Part shown: in pieces, positions 42,328 to 53,344 of the stretch
Layout: every line of letters begins with the position of its first letter
Numbering within the stretch: the first letter of the stretch is position 1
NCBI GenBank assembly: GCA_964526045.1
Contig: CAZGIF010000003.1
Span: forward strand, 142,909-206,908
Length of the DNA: 64,000 nt
DNA from: CAZGIF01 sp964526045
GTDB taxonomy: Bacteria; Patescibacteriota; Gracilibacteria; Absconditabacterales; Absconditicoccaceae
Direction: 5' to 3'
The notes under the pieces: model-generated
The model's database searches: none
What the model was told of the DNA's origin: nothing
Seen by the model: the letters and a program-made list of their open reading frames with translations, nothing else
Made by a program: the position numbers and the translations under genes

Positions 42328-44097
42328 TTACGCTGTAGCTAGAGGTGTGAGAAATTTTCATACCTTGAAATCGCTTCTTATTCTGTTTTTGACTTCTCAG
42401 ACAGTTATTATGCCATCATTATTTCCTCCTTGGGTATCAAATCATTTGTTTTGGCTATATCAAGTTGTAATATTTTTGAGTTTTGTATCAGTTTTTCCGC
42501 TTTTGGAATATAAAACGAAATTATCTGGTTCATTACGGTATAGTGGAAGAAATGTACACATATACAACGTTCACATATCATTGAGAGAGCCTTTGGGTTT
42601 GTTGTAATTTTCATAAAACTTTTCTACATATTTAAGTTGTTGTGTTGCATTCATACGTTTGAGTGCATTCGTTGATGTTCAAAGTCATTCTGCAGTGCTT
42701 GGCATAAACTGAATCAATCACGTTGCACCAATTGAGTTTTGTATATGCGGATCAAATCAGCTTTCATGTTCAAATATCCTCATAAGAAACTCTGGATAGA
42801 TTTTCATTCTTTTACTTGTTTCGACAACTTCAGAAATAAAGTCTGTTCAGTATTTTGTTTTGTTGCTAAACTTGTCAGATCTTGTTGCTTTAAATTCCAT
42901 ATTCATTCGTCAAGCCGGTGGACGTAGTTTTGAGATTCAATCATATGAAGCGTCAGATTGTTCGTGTGATTGTTCTTGTCATAGTTGTGTACTCGTTTCT
43001 GTATCTCAATCTTGAGTTGTTTCCGATGGTGTATCGTTTTTCTTTGCTTTTTGGGCTAGTGCTTCTATTCAGACAACACCTCATCCAAATCATGCAAATC
43101 ACAAAAGAACATCGACCGCTCATCACAATCCTGACTCTTGTAGATATTCACTGATTGATGTGGGCTTATCATCAAACCATCATGAAAACATCTGAACATA
43201 TCCATTGAGTGTTTGATATAGTCATACAAGTGTATCTTGCTGTGTTTGTTTGTTTTTGGAAGATTCCAAAAGCTTAGATCCAGTTGCTTCAAAACGTGAC
43301 AAAAGTCAGTGTTGCTCTCATGTTAGTTGAGTACTTGCAAGACGATTTTGTCGTGATGTGGAGTCAGAAAGATCTTTTTTTGTAATAACTTTTGTAATAT
43401 CTGTGTCAGGTTTTATATCTTGTATAGCCGTAAAAATGTCTTCTTGTGAACCAAAAAACGTAAGATCATCTCATCATTTGTGTTGTTCCAAGTACTCTTT
43501 TTGTTCTTCTAACTTACGTCCAAAAAGCATAATATTGTCACAATACGTTTTGGCTTCGGGAAACTCATGTAATTGACCAAGAAGAGAGACGACCATTGTT
43601 CACATTCCTCACTCTTGTGGATCCAACGAACTAAGTCATCAAATAACTTTGGAAAGCAGTCAGTCATCATTTTTGTTTTTTTCTCACAAAAGCGAGAGAA
43701 ATCATAAACTCAATGTTTCGTTGCATCTGGCTTGTACTTGTGGGCTCAATCACGACTTCGCAAACATTTGTTCTCCAAACCTAGCCCATAATGTATCTAG
43801 TTTTTTGAGTGAGATGTTTTTTTGTTCCAAATCTTGCAACAACTTTGGATTATGTTGGTTTAGAAACTCTGCAGAAACTGATGGTTTTGCTTCTTCTTGT
43901 AATGCTTTGGTTTCTACTTTTGTCTGTTCTTCTTGTATTTCAACTTTGAAGACTTTCTCGTTTTTTAGTTTCTCGGCATCTAATTCTCTATTAAGTATTT
44001 CATTTTTTTGTGCATCCAAAAATTCATTCTGACTGGTTGTTTGTTCAGACTGATGTAGCGAAGTATGAGTTTTTTCTGATGATGTAGATAGTCACAT
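42328..44097 (-). CDS. large protein with C-terminal lytic transglycosylase (SLT) domain
   Basis: A 589-aa protein from ATG 44097 to TAA 42328. Residues 1-100 are charged and helical (LDAQKNEILNRELDAEKLKN). A long middle region includes a Gly-rich hydrophobic stretch near residue 330 (GGAVDVLLGFAGFGGGVVG) that could insert in a membrane, followed by a Thr/Ser/Gln linker. The C-terminal domain has MRIFEHESGFDPHIQ (catalytic Glu about 442), GATGLIQFMPSTA and YVEKFYENY, the SLT goose-lysozyme-like pattern. It cleaves peptidoglycan. The size and layout recall wall-degrading parts of secretion or phage-tail machines; no signal peptide is visible. Opposite-strand frames here are shadows. Confidence 0.8.
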
Positions 44098-44199
44098 ACT
44101 GACAAGTATAGCATTTTTTATATCTTTTGCAAAAAATTGGTAGACATAGACCACAAGAGTGGGGTACTTACACTTGAGAAAAGAAATAAAACACCTACA

Positions 44200-44520
44200 A
44201 TGTCATATACTCTTTTATGTTTTTTCCATACATGTATGTCGGATTTAGCGGCTTTTGATACACCTGAACAAGAACAAAAAAAAGAGGTACAGCAAGAAAT
44301 TGCAACTACCTTCAAAGATTTTTTTTGAGCTTGACTGAGTCAATTGTGAAAAGAGTTAAAAAAAACTGTCTGATGATCCTCATCACACAAAAAAGATTGA
44401 AATACAACATCAGAATGAACAAGAATACATAAACATCCATTTCAAATATCAACTGAAGAAGAAAGTCGAGAAAAAGAAAAAGGTGAACTCAGAAAACCCA
44501 TAGGAGAACTTTTAGTATAA
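44200..44520 (+). CDS. hypothetical protein, 94-106 aa
   Basis: Frame from ATG 44200 (or ATG 44236) to TAA 44518-44520. The N-terminus is acidic and helical (DTPEQEQKKEVQQEIATTFK), the middle Gly/Ser/Lys-rich with six TGA codons, the end charged. It is divergent from the lytic transglycosylase gene and 21 bp ahead of the CAP-domain gene. Unrecognised. Confidence 0.5.
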
Positions 44521-44541
44521 TTTTTATACTTTTTACGCTGT

Positions 44542-45360
44542 ATGCGTGTATTTTTTATTTTTTGGACTACTGTTTGTATACTATTCATGCCATATTTATC
44601 TATGGCAATGACACTTTTTCAGGTTGAAATGGTTCAATGGTTTGAACAAAGATACGGAGATAATGCAAAACAGACAAAAATTAGAGAATTACAGCGTTTG
44701 ATTGGCGTTGTACAACAAATGAAACAAACTTATCCTCAACACAATGATGTTTTGGATCCAATATTGACAGCATGGGTACAACACTCACAAGATATACAAC
44801 AACAAATAGCTACACAAACACTTGTCCAATCGAACAACAATATGCAAAATGTTGACATTCAAAAAGTCAGAACTGCTTTTTTGAATAGTATCAATATCAT
44901 AAGACAAACAAGATGACGCAAAAAATACGCATATGACGAAAGATTGGACTATAGTGCGTATGCATGGGCACAAACCTTGTCTGAAAGAAATCAAGTAACA
45001 CCTACAAATCGATCTTCACCCTGACCGCATTGGAGAAATACTCCCGATGAATGATATTATAATTATTCTGTTATTGATCAGCGATTTCGTGATCGTTGAG
45101 TAAATGCTACTATCATCAATTGAGTAAATCATACAGAAAATGTATCTAAGCCTCATTTTTCTTGCAAACAAGAAGATTGTACTCAAGCAACAATTGACGC
45201 CTTAGAGTGGACATTAGACAGGTTTATGGCAGAGGAATCATATGATGGTGCTCATTTTCGCAGTATTGTCAAAAAAGAATTTCGTTATATAGGTTTGTGA
45301 TTATACAAAGATGCAAACGGATTGTGGGTTGTTATTCATTATGCGACAGATCTAGAGTAG
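44542..45360 (+). CDS. exported CAP/SCP-like protein
   Basis: A 272-aa protein with a signal peptide (MRVFFIFWTTVCILFMPYLSMA). After a helical spacer, FLNSINIIRQTRGRKKYAYDERLDYSAYAWAQTLSER fits the CAP opening (lN..R...gl..L..d..L...A..hA..m). NGVNHTENV corresponds to the GENi element, and SYDGAHFRSIVKKEFRYIGLG and LWVVIHYATDL to HY.ni....f..iGvG.......wv..f. Two Cys residues (SCKQEDC) may form a disulfide. CAP proteins are secreted and bind lipids or peptides. Position next to the transglycosylase suggests an envelope role. Confidence 0.7.
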
Positions 45361-45380
45361 TGCTGATTCTGATATCGAGG

Positions 45381-46217
45381 TTATGCAATATTTACAACAC
45401 TGTGTGGGTATGGAATAGTAATCTTGTTTGCTCTGAGTGTACTGTGAATAATGTTTCTAATATCAGATTTGAGTGCGAGAATTCATTTTCTTTGAGATTT
45501 TGGATATGAATGAAAGTATACGCTTAGTGTAATACCAGTTTCACCAACATTTGTTGCGTTTATGTATGTTTTTTCTTTGTGCATAATATCTGGATGTTCG
45601 TTGATTGCGTCTCTAAGTACTTGTTTTGCTTGGTTTACATCGCTTTGTAGATCTATATCTACACAAATTTCGTTTCTAACAATTGGTTCTTGTGATATTG
45701 TTTGCAATGATATTTTTGAAAACGTAGTGTTTGGAACAATAAGTCTTTGTCCAGAAAGTAATTTTACAACAGAATGTCTCGCTGATATTCTTTCAATTCT
45801 CCCAGAACAGTTGAAGTTTCACAACATACGTATCAGTTCTCAGGTTTTAATTTTTGGGTTTGTTACCAAGAGCATTGCTGCGACAATATTGGCAAACGTT
45901 TTTTCCATTGCAAATCATATTCCAAATGCGATTCACGCCATCAAAATACCCACATCCAATCACATAATTTGAAACGCAATAAGTGCATTAAAAATCATCA
46001 AAACGTATGTTACCACAGTTCCAACCAGGTTTGCAACTTTTTTGGAATAGACGTTTTTGTCTATAGATTCGTATTTGTCATAAATATTTCATTTTAGTAT
46101 TCAAACAATTCGTGAAATAACAAACATTCATACCAAAAATACTCATACTGCAATCATAAATGGTATGATAATCGTGTCTACTCGCCCCGAAAATAGTTGT
46201 GTGATCGTCTCTGTCAT
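45381..46217 (-). CDS. MscS-family mechanosensitive channel, copy 1
   Basis: A 278-aa protein with three membrane helices (IIPFMIAVGVFLVG; ANLVGTVVTYVLMIFNALI; MGLDVGILMAGIAFGIGFAMEK). TM3 is followed by KTFANIVAAMLLVTNPKIKTGE and the beta-domain (VVKLLSGQRLIVPNTTFSKISLQTI), the MscS core. The C-terminal alpha/beta part ends at TAA 45381. It lies 24 bp downstream of a second MscS gene, suggesting duplication and cotranscription. It gates solute release on osmotic down-shock. It converges on the CAP gene. Confidence 0.9.
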
Positions 46218-46241
46218 AGCTCACAAATCAAAAAAAATAAA

Positions 46242-47147
46242 TTATCTGAACGCCTCTTGAAGTGCAGTATACGTTGTTTGAGGAATATCCAATGTCAAGT
46301 GAGGATAAGGGATAACGATGTTGTTGCTTCTTGCATAATTTATCAAGACATGATTAACGTATCAGATAAGTTGTTCTTTTGTTCGTCAACAATCTGGTTT
46401 GATGTGAAACATACATCTGATAACAATTCAACTTGCTCCAAACTCATGTGTAAGTATCGCTGTTTTGCTTGGATTTTGCACAAATGTACAGCTGTTGATA
46501 GCCGCCAAAAAAACATCTTGTACTTGCAACAAGTCACTGTCATAATGAACACTGATAAATGTCTCTAATCTGATCATTTCTTCCGAACTATACGTTTGGA
46601 TTGCTGAGTCTATAAGTTTGATATTTGGTATGATAACTTGCTTCATATCAAATGTTCTAATCGTTGTCGTTCTGATATTTATCTCTTCTATTTTTCCAAA
46701 AAATTCTTGATCTGCTTTGACGTGAACAATATCTCATAATTTGATTTCTTTCATCGTTAGCAAAAAAATTCATGCAATCATGTTTCAAAGGACTTCTTTG
46801 AATGCAAGTCATACTCCAAAAGAAACTCATCCCAAAATCAGTCACACATCAAACCCAATAATTTCAAATCCAATAAACAATGCAACCGTTGTCAGCGCAT
46901 AAAACGTAATATCCTCGATGAGATGTGCAATTTGGTCAGCGAAAGCTTTGTTTTCTTGATGATCTGCATATACTAGTATTTTTCTTCTAATAGTTGCGGC
47001 AATGACTTTTGCAATCATGACAAAAAATGCAACGATAGCGATTGCTGCAATGATTTTGACTACCATGGCAACATAACTGTTTCCTATAAGTTGTTCGAAT
47101 ATGTCTACGGTTTCTTCTGGTGCGTCTTGTACCATTTGAGGTGGCAT
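46242..47147 (-). CDS. MscS-family mechanosensitive channel, copy 2
   Basis: A 301-aa channel. Helices MVVKIIAAIAIVAFFVMIAK and ITFYALTTVALFIGFEIIG precede the pore helix FDVGLILGGVSFGVGLAFKEVLGN. The beta-domain follows with LTMKEIKLGDIVHV, GKIEEINIRTTTIRTFDMKQVIIPN (the MscS fingerprint) and the alpha/beta C-terminus. All glycines of the LILGG segment are GGN or TGA. Together with the downstream copy and MscL the cell has three osmotic valves. Confidence 0.93.
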
Positions 47148-47295
47148 GCGTTAGTTTTTGTATAAAATACGTCTTTATATAGTATAGGCATGCAACAACA
47201 AAACACAAAAAACCAATAATCATACCAATAATATACTTGCATTGTTTACAAAAATATATGTATATATGGTATATGCTTTTATTTTTTGTGCATCA

Positions 47296-47691
47296 ATGAA
47301 AAAATATCCTACAATTATTGCCATCGATTGGTGAAAAAAATATATCTGACTCGCTTCATGTGACAAAACGGATAAGGTTCCTATGCCTATTGGTTATATG
47401 GAAAACGATAGTATGTTTTTTTATAATCTGTCTGATCTTATTATCAAAAAAAACGTCTCTCATATTATTATTGGTATGCCACAAAGACAAGAAGACGTCC
47501 AAAAAAGAATCGAAGATTTTGCAGAAAAATTGTCATATCTTATTGATGGAAACAAAACAACAATAGCTTTTTATGATGAAGATTATTCGAGTGTAGAAGC
47601 ATGAGCTGTAGATTGAACATATACCAAAGACGAAAAACAAGATACACTTGCTGCAATGGTTATTCTCAAAAGATGGATAGAAAAAAATTAA
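47296..47691 (+). CDS. ruvX: RuvX/YqgF Holliday-junction resolvase-like protein
   Basis: A 131-aa RNase H-fold protein, full length for the family. TIIAIDWGKKYIGLASCD is the first strand pair with the catalytic Asp (usually aiDpG.kriGvA.sd), HIIIGMPQRQEDVQKRIEDFAEKL the middle helix/strand (usually vvGlP...dG), and AFYDEDYSSVEAGAV (usually DERltT..A). KDEKQDTLAAMVILKRWIE contains the terminal Asp (D..aAa.ILq.wL). The normal DER is DEDY here. It functions in 16S rRNA 5' maturation and/or junction resolution. Confidence 0.9.
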
Positions 47692-47780
47692 CTACCTTAT
47701 AAAGATCTTGCAATATACAATGGTTTGACTACACATACGACTATGTATTTTGATTTTTATATTCTCTTCTTTTCTCTTCG

Positions 47781-48500
47781 ATGACTGCAAAAAAATCTAC
47801 TAAAAAAGTCCCTTTTTTGAAATGTACTCCATGTATCGTTTGAGTAGTCGTGGTAGTTCTTCTTATTTTATCTGGTATTATATATTCAATGACAAAAAAT
47901 CCTTCAACAGATGATACATCTGTAGATGCACAAACAACTGATTCTACAACATCAGATGACACAAATATCGTAGTTTGTGATGCTGTTCAATCATATCTTA
48001 AAGAACAAGAAAATGTTGTAATTGCAGCTGACGCTGCAACTGTAGCAAATGGAAATCAAGTAGTCGTAGACTATATTGGTAGACTTACTGATGGAGAAGT
48101 GTTTGATACTAGTGTTGAATCTGTAGCACAATGATGTGGTACATATACTCAATGAAGAGATTATACAAGCGGACTTCCATTTGGTGTTGGAGAAGGACAA
48201 ATGATCGCTTGATTTGACAAAGCAGTTGTCTGAATGAAAGTATGAGAAACAAAAACAGTTACAATTCCAACTGCAGATGCATACTGAGCAAAAGATCCTG
48301 CCAACGTTCAAACATTGCCATTAGACCAATTGCCTCCAAAAGAAGATGGTAGTGCATATGTTGCATGAGATAAAGTATACTCAATGATGGGAGAACTAAC
48401 TATTCAAGATGTGTCTGATGCATGAGCAACAATTGATTTTAATCATCCATTGGCATGAAAAGATCTTATTTTTGATATCACAATCAAATCAGCAAAATAA
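47781..48500 (+). CDS. membrane-anchored FKBP-type peptidyl-prolyl isomerase
   Basis: A 239-aa protein with an N-terminal anchor (IVGVVVVLLILSGIIYSM, about 19-36) and an acidic Thr/Ser/Asp linker. The FKBP domain has VVVDYIGRLTDGEVFDTSVE, LPFGVGEGQMIAGFDKAVVGMKVGETKTVTI and AYGAKDPANV, the FKBP/SlyD core, with a SlyD-like insert-in-flap region (GELTIQDVSDAGATIDFNHPLAGKDLIFDI). It would catalyse prolyl isomerisation and chaperone folding outside the membrane. Two Cys lie in TQGRDY-proximal segments (CDA; GCG). TGA-coded glycines are frequent. Confidence 0.92.
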
Positions 48501-48540
48501 TCATCTCATAATCACTTCATTAACTTCTTACTAAAAAAGA

Positions 48541-49947
48541 ATGGACCTGACACTTTCTCAGTATGTACAACAAGTCAAAGATTGATCTTTGGATCCACGT
48601 CTCGTCATTGCTTCATATCAACAAAAAGCAAAAAGCAAAAACGATCACAATAACGCTTATATTTCGTTTACCGATGAGTACGTGGATTCTTGTCAGTCAG
48701 ATTTTTTGGATCGTGATTTGTGTTGAGCTCCTATTTCTATCAAAGATATAATTTTGACCAAATGACAAAAAGCAACGTGCGGATCTCGTATTTTACAAGA
48801 TTATGTAGCACCATATTCTGCTACATGTTTTGAACTTTTGGAAAAAGCATGAGCATTGATGATTGGTAAAACCAATATGGACGAGTTTGCCATGTGATGA
48901 AGTGGTGAGACATCAGCGTTTGGACCTGCAATCAATCCTTTTGGTACCGATAGAGTCCCATGAGGATCTTCTAGTGGATCTGCTGTTTCTGTTGCAGCTG
49001 ATACGTGTTTGGCTTCGATTGGAACAGATACGTGATGAAGTTGTCGCCAACCTGCTGCCTTGTGTGGTATTGTTTGATGTAAACCTAGTTATGGTCGTAT
49101 TTCAAGGTATGGTGTACAATCTATGACCAACTCTTTGGATCAAATTTGAACGCTAACAAAAACAGTAGAAGATGCTGAGTTGTTGTTGCGTATTATGTCA
49201 TGAAGAGATATCAAAGATGCAACAACGCAAGACAAACCTCGACCTACTGATGTATCTCGTGATCGAAATTCATACAAAATAGCTGTTGCTAATCAGTCTT
49301 TGTCAGATTGACTTGATCCTCAAATAAAAGATGTTTTTCTTCAACTTGTTGAAAAATGCAAAGAACTTTGAGCTACAGTAGATTTTGTTGATGTTCCGTT
49401 GTTTGATGCGTGTGTGCCTGTGTATTATATTTTGTGTCCTGCAGAAGTGAGTACAAATCTTGCTAGATTTGATGGTATAAGATTTGGTCTTCAGTGAGAT
49501 ACGTATTCATCCGACAATATAAACGACTATTATGATGCCATCAGATGATCATGATTTGGAACTGAAGCCAAAAGAAGAATACTGACGGGTACGTACGTTT
49601 TGGGATCGTCAAATTATGACTGATACTACCTCAAAGCAAAATCTATTCAATCTTCGTTACAACAACGTATGAGTCAATTATACACTGAGTATGATTGTTT
49701 TTTGAGTCCTACAACTCCAGAAGTTGCTTGGAAATTTTGAGCTAAACTTTCTGATCCAGTCAAAATGTATCTATCTGATATGTATACAGTTCCAGCAAAT
49801 CTTTGTGAATTACCAGCTATTTCTGTTCCGTATGGATTTGCTACTGATCAATGAGAATCCTTACCAGTAGGTATCCATATCATGACAAACAAACGAGACG
49901 AAGCAACAATGTTTGATTTTGCAAAAAAGATTGAGAAATTGAATTAG
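48541..49947 (+). CDS. gatA: Asp-tRNA(Asn)/Glu-tRNA(Gln) amidotransferase subunit A
   Basis: A 468-aa amidase-signature enzyme. Lys 68 (GAPISIKDI), the Gly/Ser-rich GGSSSGSAVSVAA (Ser 143-144) and Ser 167 (IGTDTGGSCRQP) form the Ser-cisSer-Lys triad, and RYGVQSMTNSLDQIG matches the GatA-specific segment. GatA releases ammonia from Gln for conversion of Glu-tRNA(Gln) to Gln-tRNA(Gln). GatB and GatC are not in this window. Since the cell seems to make its Gln-tRNA this way, it probably lacks GlnRS. Nearly all motif glycines include TGA codons. Confidence 0.95.
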
Positions 49948-49984
49948 TAACGGTTCGGTACTAAGTCATGATAAAAGATATAAC

Positions 49985-50017
49985 AAAAAAGCTAAGACAT
50001 TCGTCTTAGCTTTTTTT
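49985..50017. terminator. bidirectional terminator
   Basis: Perfect 14-base stem (AAAAAAGCTAAGAC / GTCTTAGCTTTTTT), 4-base loop, with A's on the left and T's on the right. It ends gatA and, read from the other side, the Kazal gene. Confidence 0.93.
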
Positions 50018-50023
50018 CTGTGT

Positions 50024-51040
50024 TTACCTCAAAGCTTTCTTTTCTTCACCATCTCTCATCAATAAATCTTTAAGAAATCTCATTTTACGTTCTGTCTCAT
50101 AATCCATATTTAGTGGATAATTTGTGAAACGATACGCTTTGTTTATATTGAGATTGTCTTGCAGGATATAAATAAGTTTTGTAGTGGTTTTTTCTGGAGA
50201 ATTTGTTTGTTGGATTTTTTCAGAAATACTGACATATAAATTTCTTACTTGATCTTTGTCTGTCTCTGGCATTGTAATGTATAATTGGTCCATACCAAAA
50301 TATGTATTAGGAGCGTGATAGATATATTGATAGAGTGTTCAGTCAGTTGTAAAATCATTAATGTCAATTTCTATATCACTGCATCTTCATCTGGGTTTCT
50401 TGATTTTAAGAGACGGTTTTTCAATTTGTGCTTTCAAAAACTCACAACCATTGTCGTATGTTACTCAGTCAGATCCGCACATAGGGTGGTATGCATTTTC
50501 ACAAATAATATTTTGTGGTTTCATCTCAATTCCATCACATTGTGTTTTTTGTTTTGAGCTTGAACTTCATAATGAAGGTTGGTTTTCAATTATGTTCTGT
50601 ACTCAATATTTATTGGCAATACAAGGGGAGTTGTAAAATGTTATGTCTCCAGATACATTTATTCAACATACTCAATATCAGTTTGTAATTGGACAGCTTT
50701 CTTGACCATATTTATCTATATAGTAGTTTGTTGTTATATATTTTCGATTAGGCTCTGATTTTCATCTCTTGTTACAAGATCATCGATAATAGTTGTCGTA
50801 TACTCATTTAATATTTCTTTCTACATTATAATAAAAATTTCTTTCATCGATTGGTGAAAAATTATAGGCGCTTGTTCGTGTTTCCATATGTTTGTTGGTT
50901 TTATTTCCTCATGGTTTGAGATATGTGATTGCACATGCAGGTTCTGCAGGGAAATACTCAAATGGTATGATTTCTTTAGCCAAGCTATTATTCACACCTA
51001 GAAATAAAATTAAAAGAACAACAATTAAAAATAATTTCAT
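50024..51040 (-). CDS. exported Kazal-type protease inhibitor-like protein
   Basis: A 338-aa secreted protein with a signal peptide (MKLFLIVVLLILFLGVNNSLA). Residues about 180-220 read C-x7-CGSDGVTYDNGCEFLKA...RGRC, the Kazal pattern PvCGsDGvTYdNeC.l..A....G.C, with Cys 180, 188, 199 and 220 in register. Residues about 116-150 (CPITNGYGVCGINVSGD...YNSPCIANKYGV) look like a second, degenerate Kazal unit. The rest has further Cys residues and no known fold. Kazal domains block serine proteases by substrate-like binding. The bacterium may use it against host or predator proteases. Start ATG 51040 is the only one retaining the signal peptide. Confidence 0.82.
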
Positions 51041-51075
51041 TATATTTGTAAAGGTAAAATTTATATGAACAACTC

Positions 51076-51717
51076 TTACTTTCTCCCAAAATCTGCAGGA
51101 ATCTCGCCTCGTTCTTTGGTTTTTCGTTTGAGAATTGGTGTTGTGTATGTAGCGTGTGCAAGTCGTTGATGTGCTTCATCGATACGTTGCCACAAAATAG
51201 TAGTTTGAGATGTGCGTTGTAACTGTGTGTTACAACGTTTTTTTTTGATTCGTCATATTGCGGTGGTTGAATCGGAATAAATACTGTATCAAATTTTTCA
51301 GTTATTTTGTAGTCGTTTGAGTCAATCAACTATAGCCAAAAACTCTCAAATATTGACCGTACCATGAGCAAACGGTCATGCTCTAAAGAGCTTTTTTCAA
51401 GAAACAGTTTCGACTCATTGGTATTCGAGAATGCCTGGATTTCCGCTACATGCAGCATCAACGGCAATGCTTTGTTTGACGATATTTTGGTCAGATATTT
51501 TTTGTGCCGAGAGTTTAAATGAGAGTTTGGTATCTGCGTCTTTGCCTATATATGTGGTATGTTTTCAGCCAAAAGCTTCTATTGCTTCTTGTTTGGTCCC
51601 AAAAGACTTATATTTAGCTCATTGATATCCGTGTATTGATGTTTTGCACGTATCTCGACTGTCAAACACTCATTGTTTATGTCATACTCGTACGACATAT
51701 CGTTTTTTTTTAGCCAT
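51076..51717 (-). CDS. rnhA: RNase H1 with viroplasmin-type N-terminal domain
   Basis: A 213-aa protein. Residues 1-50 (KKRYVVRVGHKQGVFDSRDTC; GYQGAKYKSFGTKQEAIEAF) form the RNA/DNA-hybrid-binding domain seen in eukaryotic RNase H1 and caulimovirus proteins. The catalytic domain has IAVDAACSGNPG (Asp), NIGEFLAIVDGL (Glu), SIYSDSTTAI (Asp) and a C-terminus GEIPADFGRK (Asp), the pattern of the Bacteroidetes-like RNase H group. It removes RNA from hybrids such as primers and R-loops. It lies just downstream of the photolyase gene's far end on the same strand. Confidence 0.92.
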
Positions 51718-51758
51718 TAACTTCTTTTATCTAAAATATTGTATATATTGAGTATAAA

Positions 51759-53219
51759 TTAATTATTTTTGTACATGTCTTTTGCTATGTCTCTTTCTGT
51801 TGCATGGGCAACGATTGGAGCAGGATAGCCAAATTGGGTAAGGTCGTTTTCTTCAGAATTATAGAATTGTTTGGGTACAAAGCGCGAGAGTTCAGGAATA
51901 TACTTTTTGATATAAAGTCCATCTGGATCAAACTTCTTGGCTTGAATATGAGGATTAAAAATTCTGACTGGTTTTGGGTCTGATCAGACAGAGGCTGTTC
52001 GTTGTCGATTATTGATGTCCACGTTTTGGTCATAGTCTAACAAATACTTGCGGAAAAATTCATCTCATTCACGTCGATCTATATGCAAATGCTTTGTCAA
52101 AAAAGAAGCAACTACCATTCTGACTCTGTTGTGCATTCGATTTTCGGTCACGAGCTGTCTCATACCTGCATCCACAATTGGATATCATGTTTTTCACTTA
52201 CACCGTGCTTCAAAATGTTCTTTATTTGTCTTCCATTGCATTGCTTGTCTTTTTTCTTGAAATTCTTTGATTCTTGTGTGTGGAAAATGAATCAAAATAT
52301 GCTGTGCAAACTCACGCCATGCAAGTTCTTTGATGTATTGTTTGGTTCCTGCGAGGGCAGTTTCTTTTTCTTCATCTGTTATCTCTGTTTTAGTGTCAAT
52401 GAGATTTTTATTGATACGATGCTCTCTCACGACAGTATTATAAATATCACGAATTGACAAAATCCCAAACCTTATATAAGGACTAAGTTTTGATGTTTGG
52501 TCTAGAGATGGGATGTTTCTTGTGTTGTCATATTCACCAAAGTTGTATGATTCTAGCTGTGATTGCGCGTGGGTGACTGACCAGTATGGGTGAGGTTTTG
52601 TCTCAATATGTGTGAGATTTTCAATTCGATTGTTGTCTTTGGGTTGTAGAGCGGGTGAGTGTATCTTATCTATAACTTGTAATGTATACAATCATGATGC
52701 ATCTGTATTACGCTGGTACATTTTTTGTAATGCTTCTTGGTGTTGTTCTCATTGCAAAAGACGTGATCGCAATTTAAAAAACGCACCATATACCTTTCTT
52801 GCTGGAATTTCTTCTGGTTCTACCAACAAATAGTCAGAAAATTCTTTTTGTATGATATTGTTTTCTTTGCATCGCTTTTTGATTATGCTATCTCTCGTGA
52901 TTGTATTTGTACCATATGATTTGTTTCGATAGATTGCATCACAATCATATTCTTTGATAATGTCTGGTAACAATGTGCGCGGATCTCATTGACGAATGAG
53001 TATATTTCATCAGATTTTTTGTATATGTTTTTCTAGTTCTTCAATTGCTTGGACGACAAATCATCATCTAGGATCGTTTTTTGGAAATTCTTCAAAAACA
53101 GTTGTATCAAAAATGAAACAAGGAAGAACCTGACTGCTATCCTGGATCGCGTGCCATAATCACGTATTGTCATAGGCCCTCATATCCTGACGAAAAACAA
53201 ACAGCGTACGATTATGCAT
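51759..53219 (-). CDS. phr: DNA photolyase, cryptochrome/photolyase family
   Basis: A 486-aa enzyme with the N-terminal antenna domain (TLFVFRQDMRAYDNTGLWHA), a linker, and a C-terminal FAD domain: TSKLSPYIRFGILSIRDI, ELAWREFAQHIL, YPIVDAGMRQLVTENRMHNRVRMVVASFLTKHL (conserved WREF, and the MRN..R segment that contacts FAD), then DYDQNVDINNRQRTASVGSDP. Typical size of a class I CPD photolyase. It repairs UV-induced pyrimidine dimers using light. Presence implies exposure to light in the habitat. TGA codes several glycines (GTGLW, RGGF). Confidence 0.92.
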
Positions 53220-53344
53220 AGATTATCTTTCAAAAGTAAATATCAATGCAAGTATAGATCTTTTTTTTGCAAAAAAAAGCCGAATTTTTATAATATAATG
53301 GATATATAAAAAAATATTGAAAATATTTATAAAAAAACCGTTCA

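Noticed and set aside
42212..42607. Plus-strand ORF of 131 codons with hydrophobic segments
   Set aside because: Antisense to the C-terminal part of the same transglycosylase; it starts at TTG and has no TGA-coded Gly.
42945..43277. Plus-strand ORF of about 110 codons that looks like a small membrane protein
   Set aside because: It lies entirely inside the minus-strand lytic transglycosylase frame, which is continuous for 590 codons with a recognisable SLT domain. The hydrophobicity is an antisense effect.
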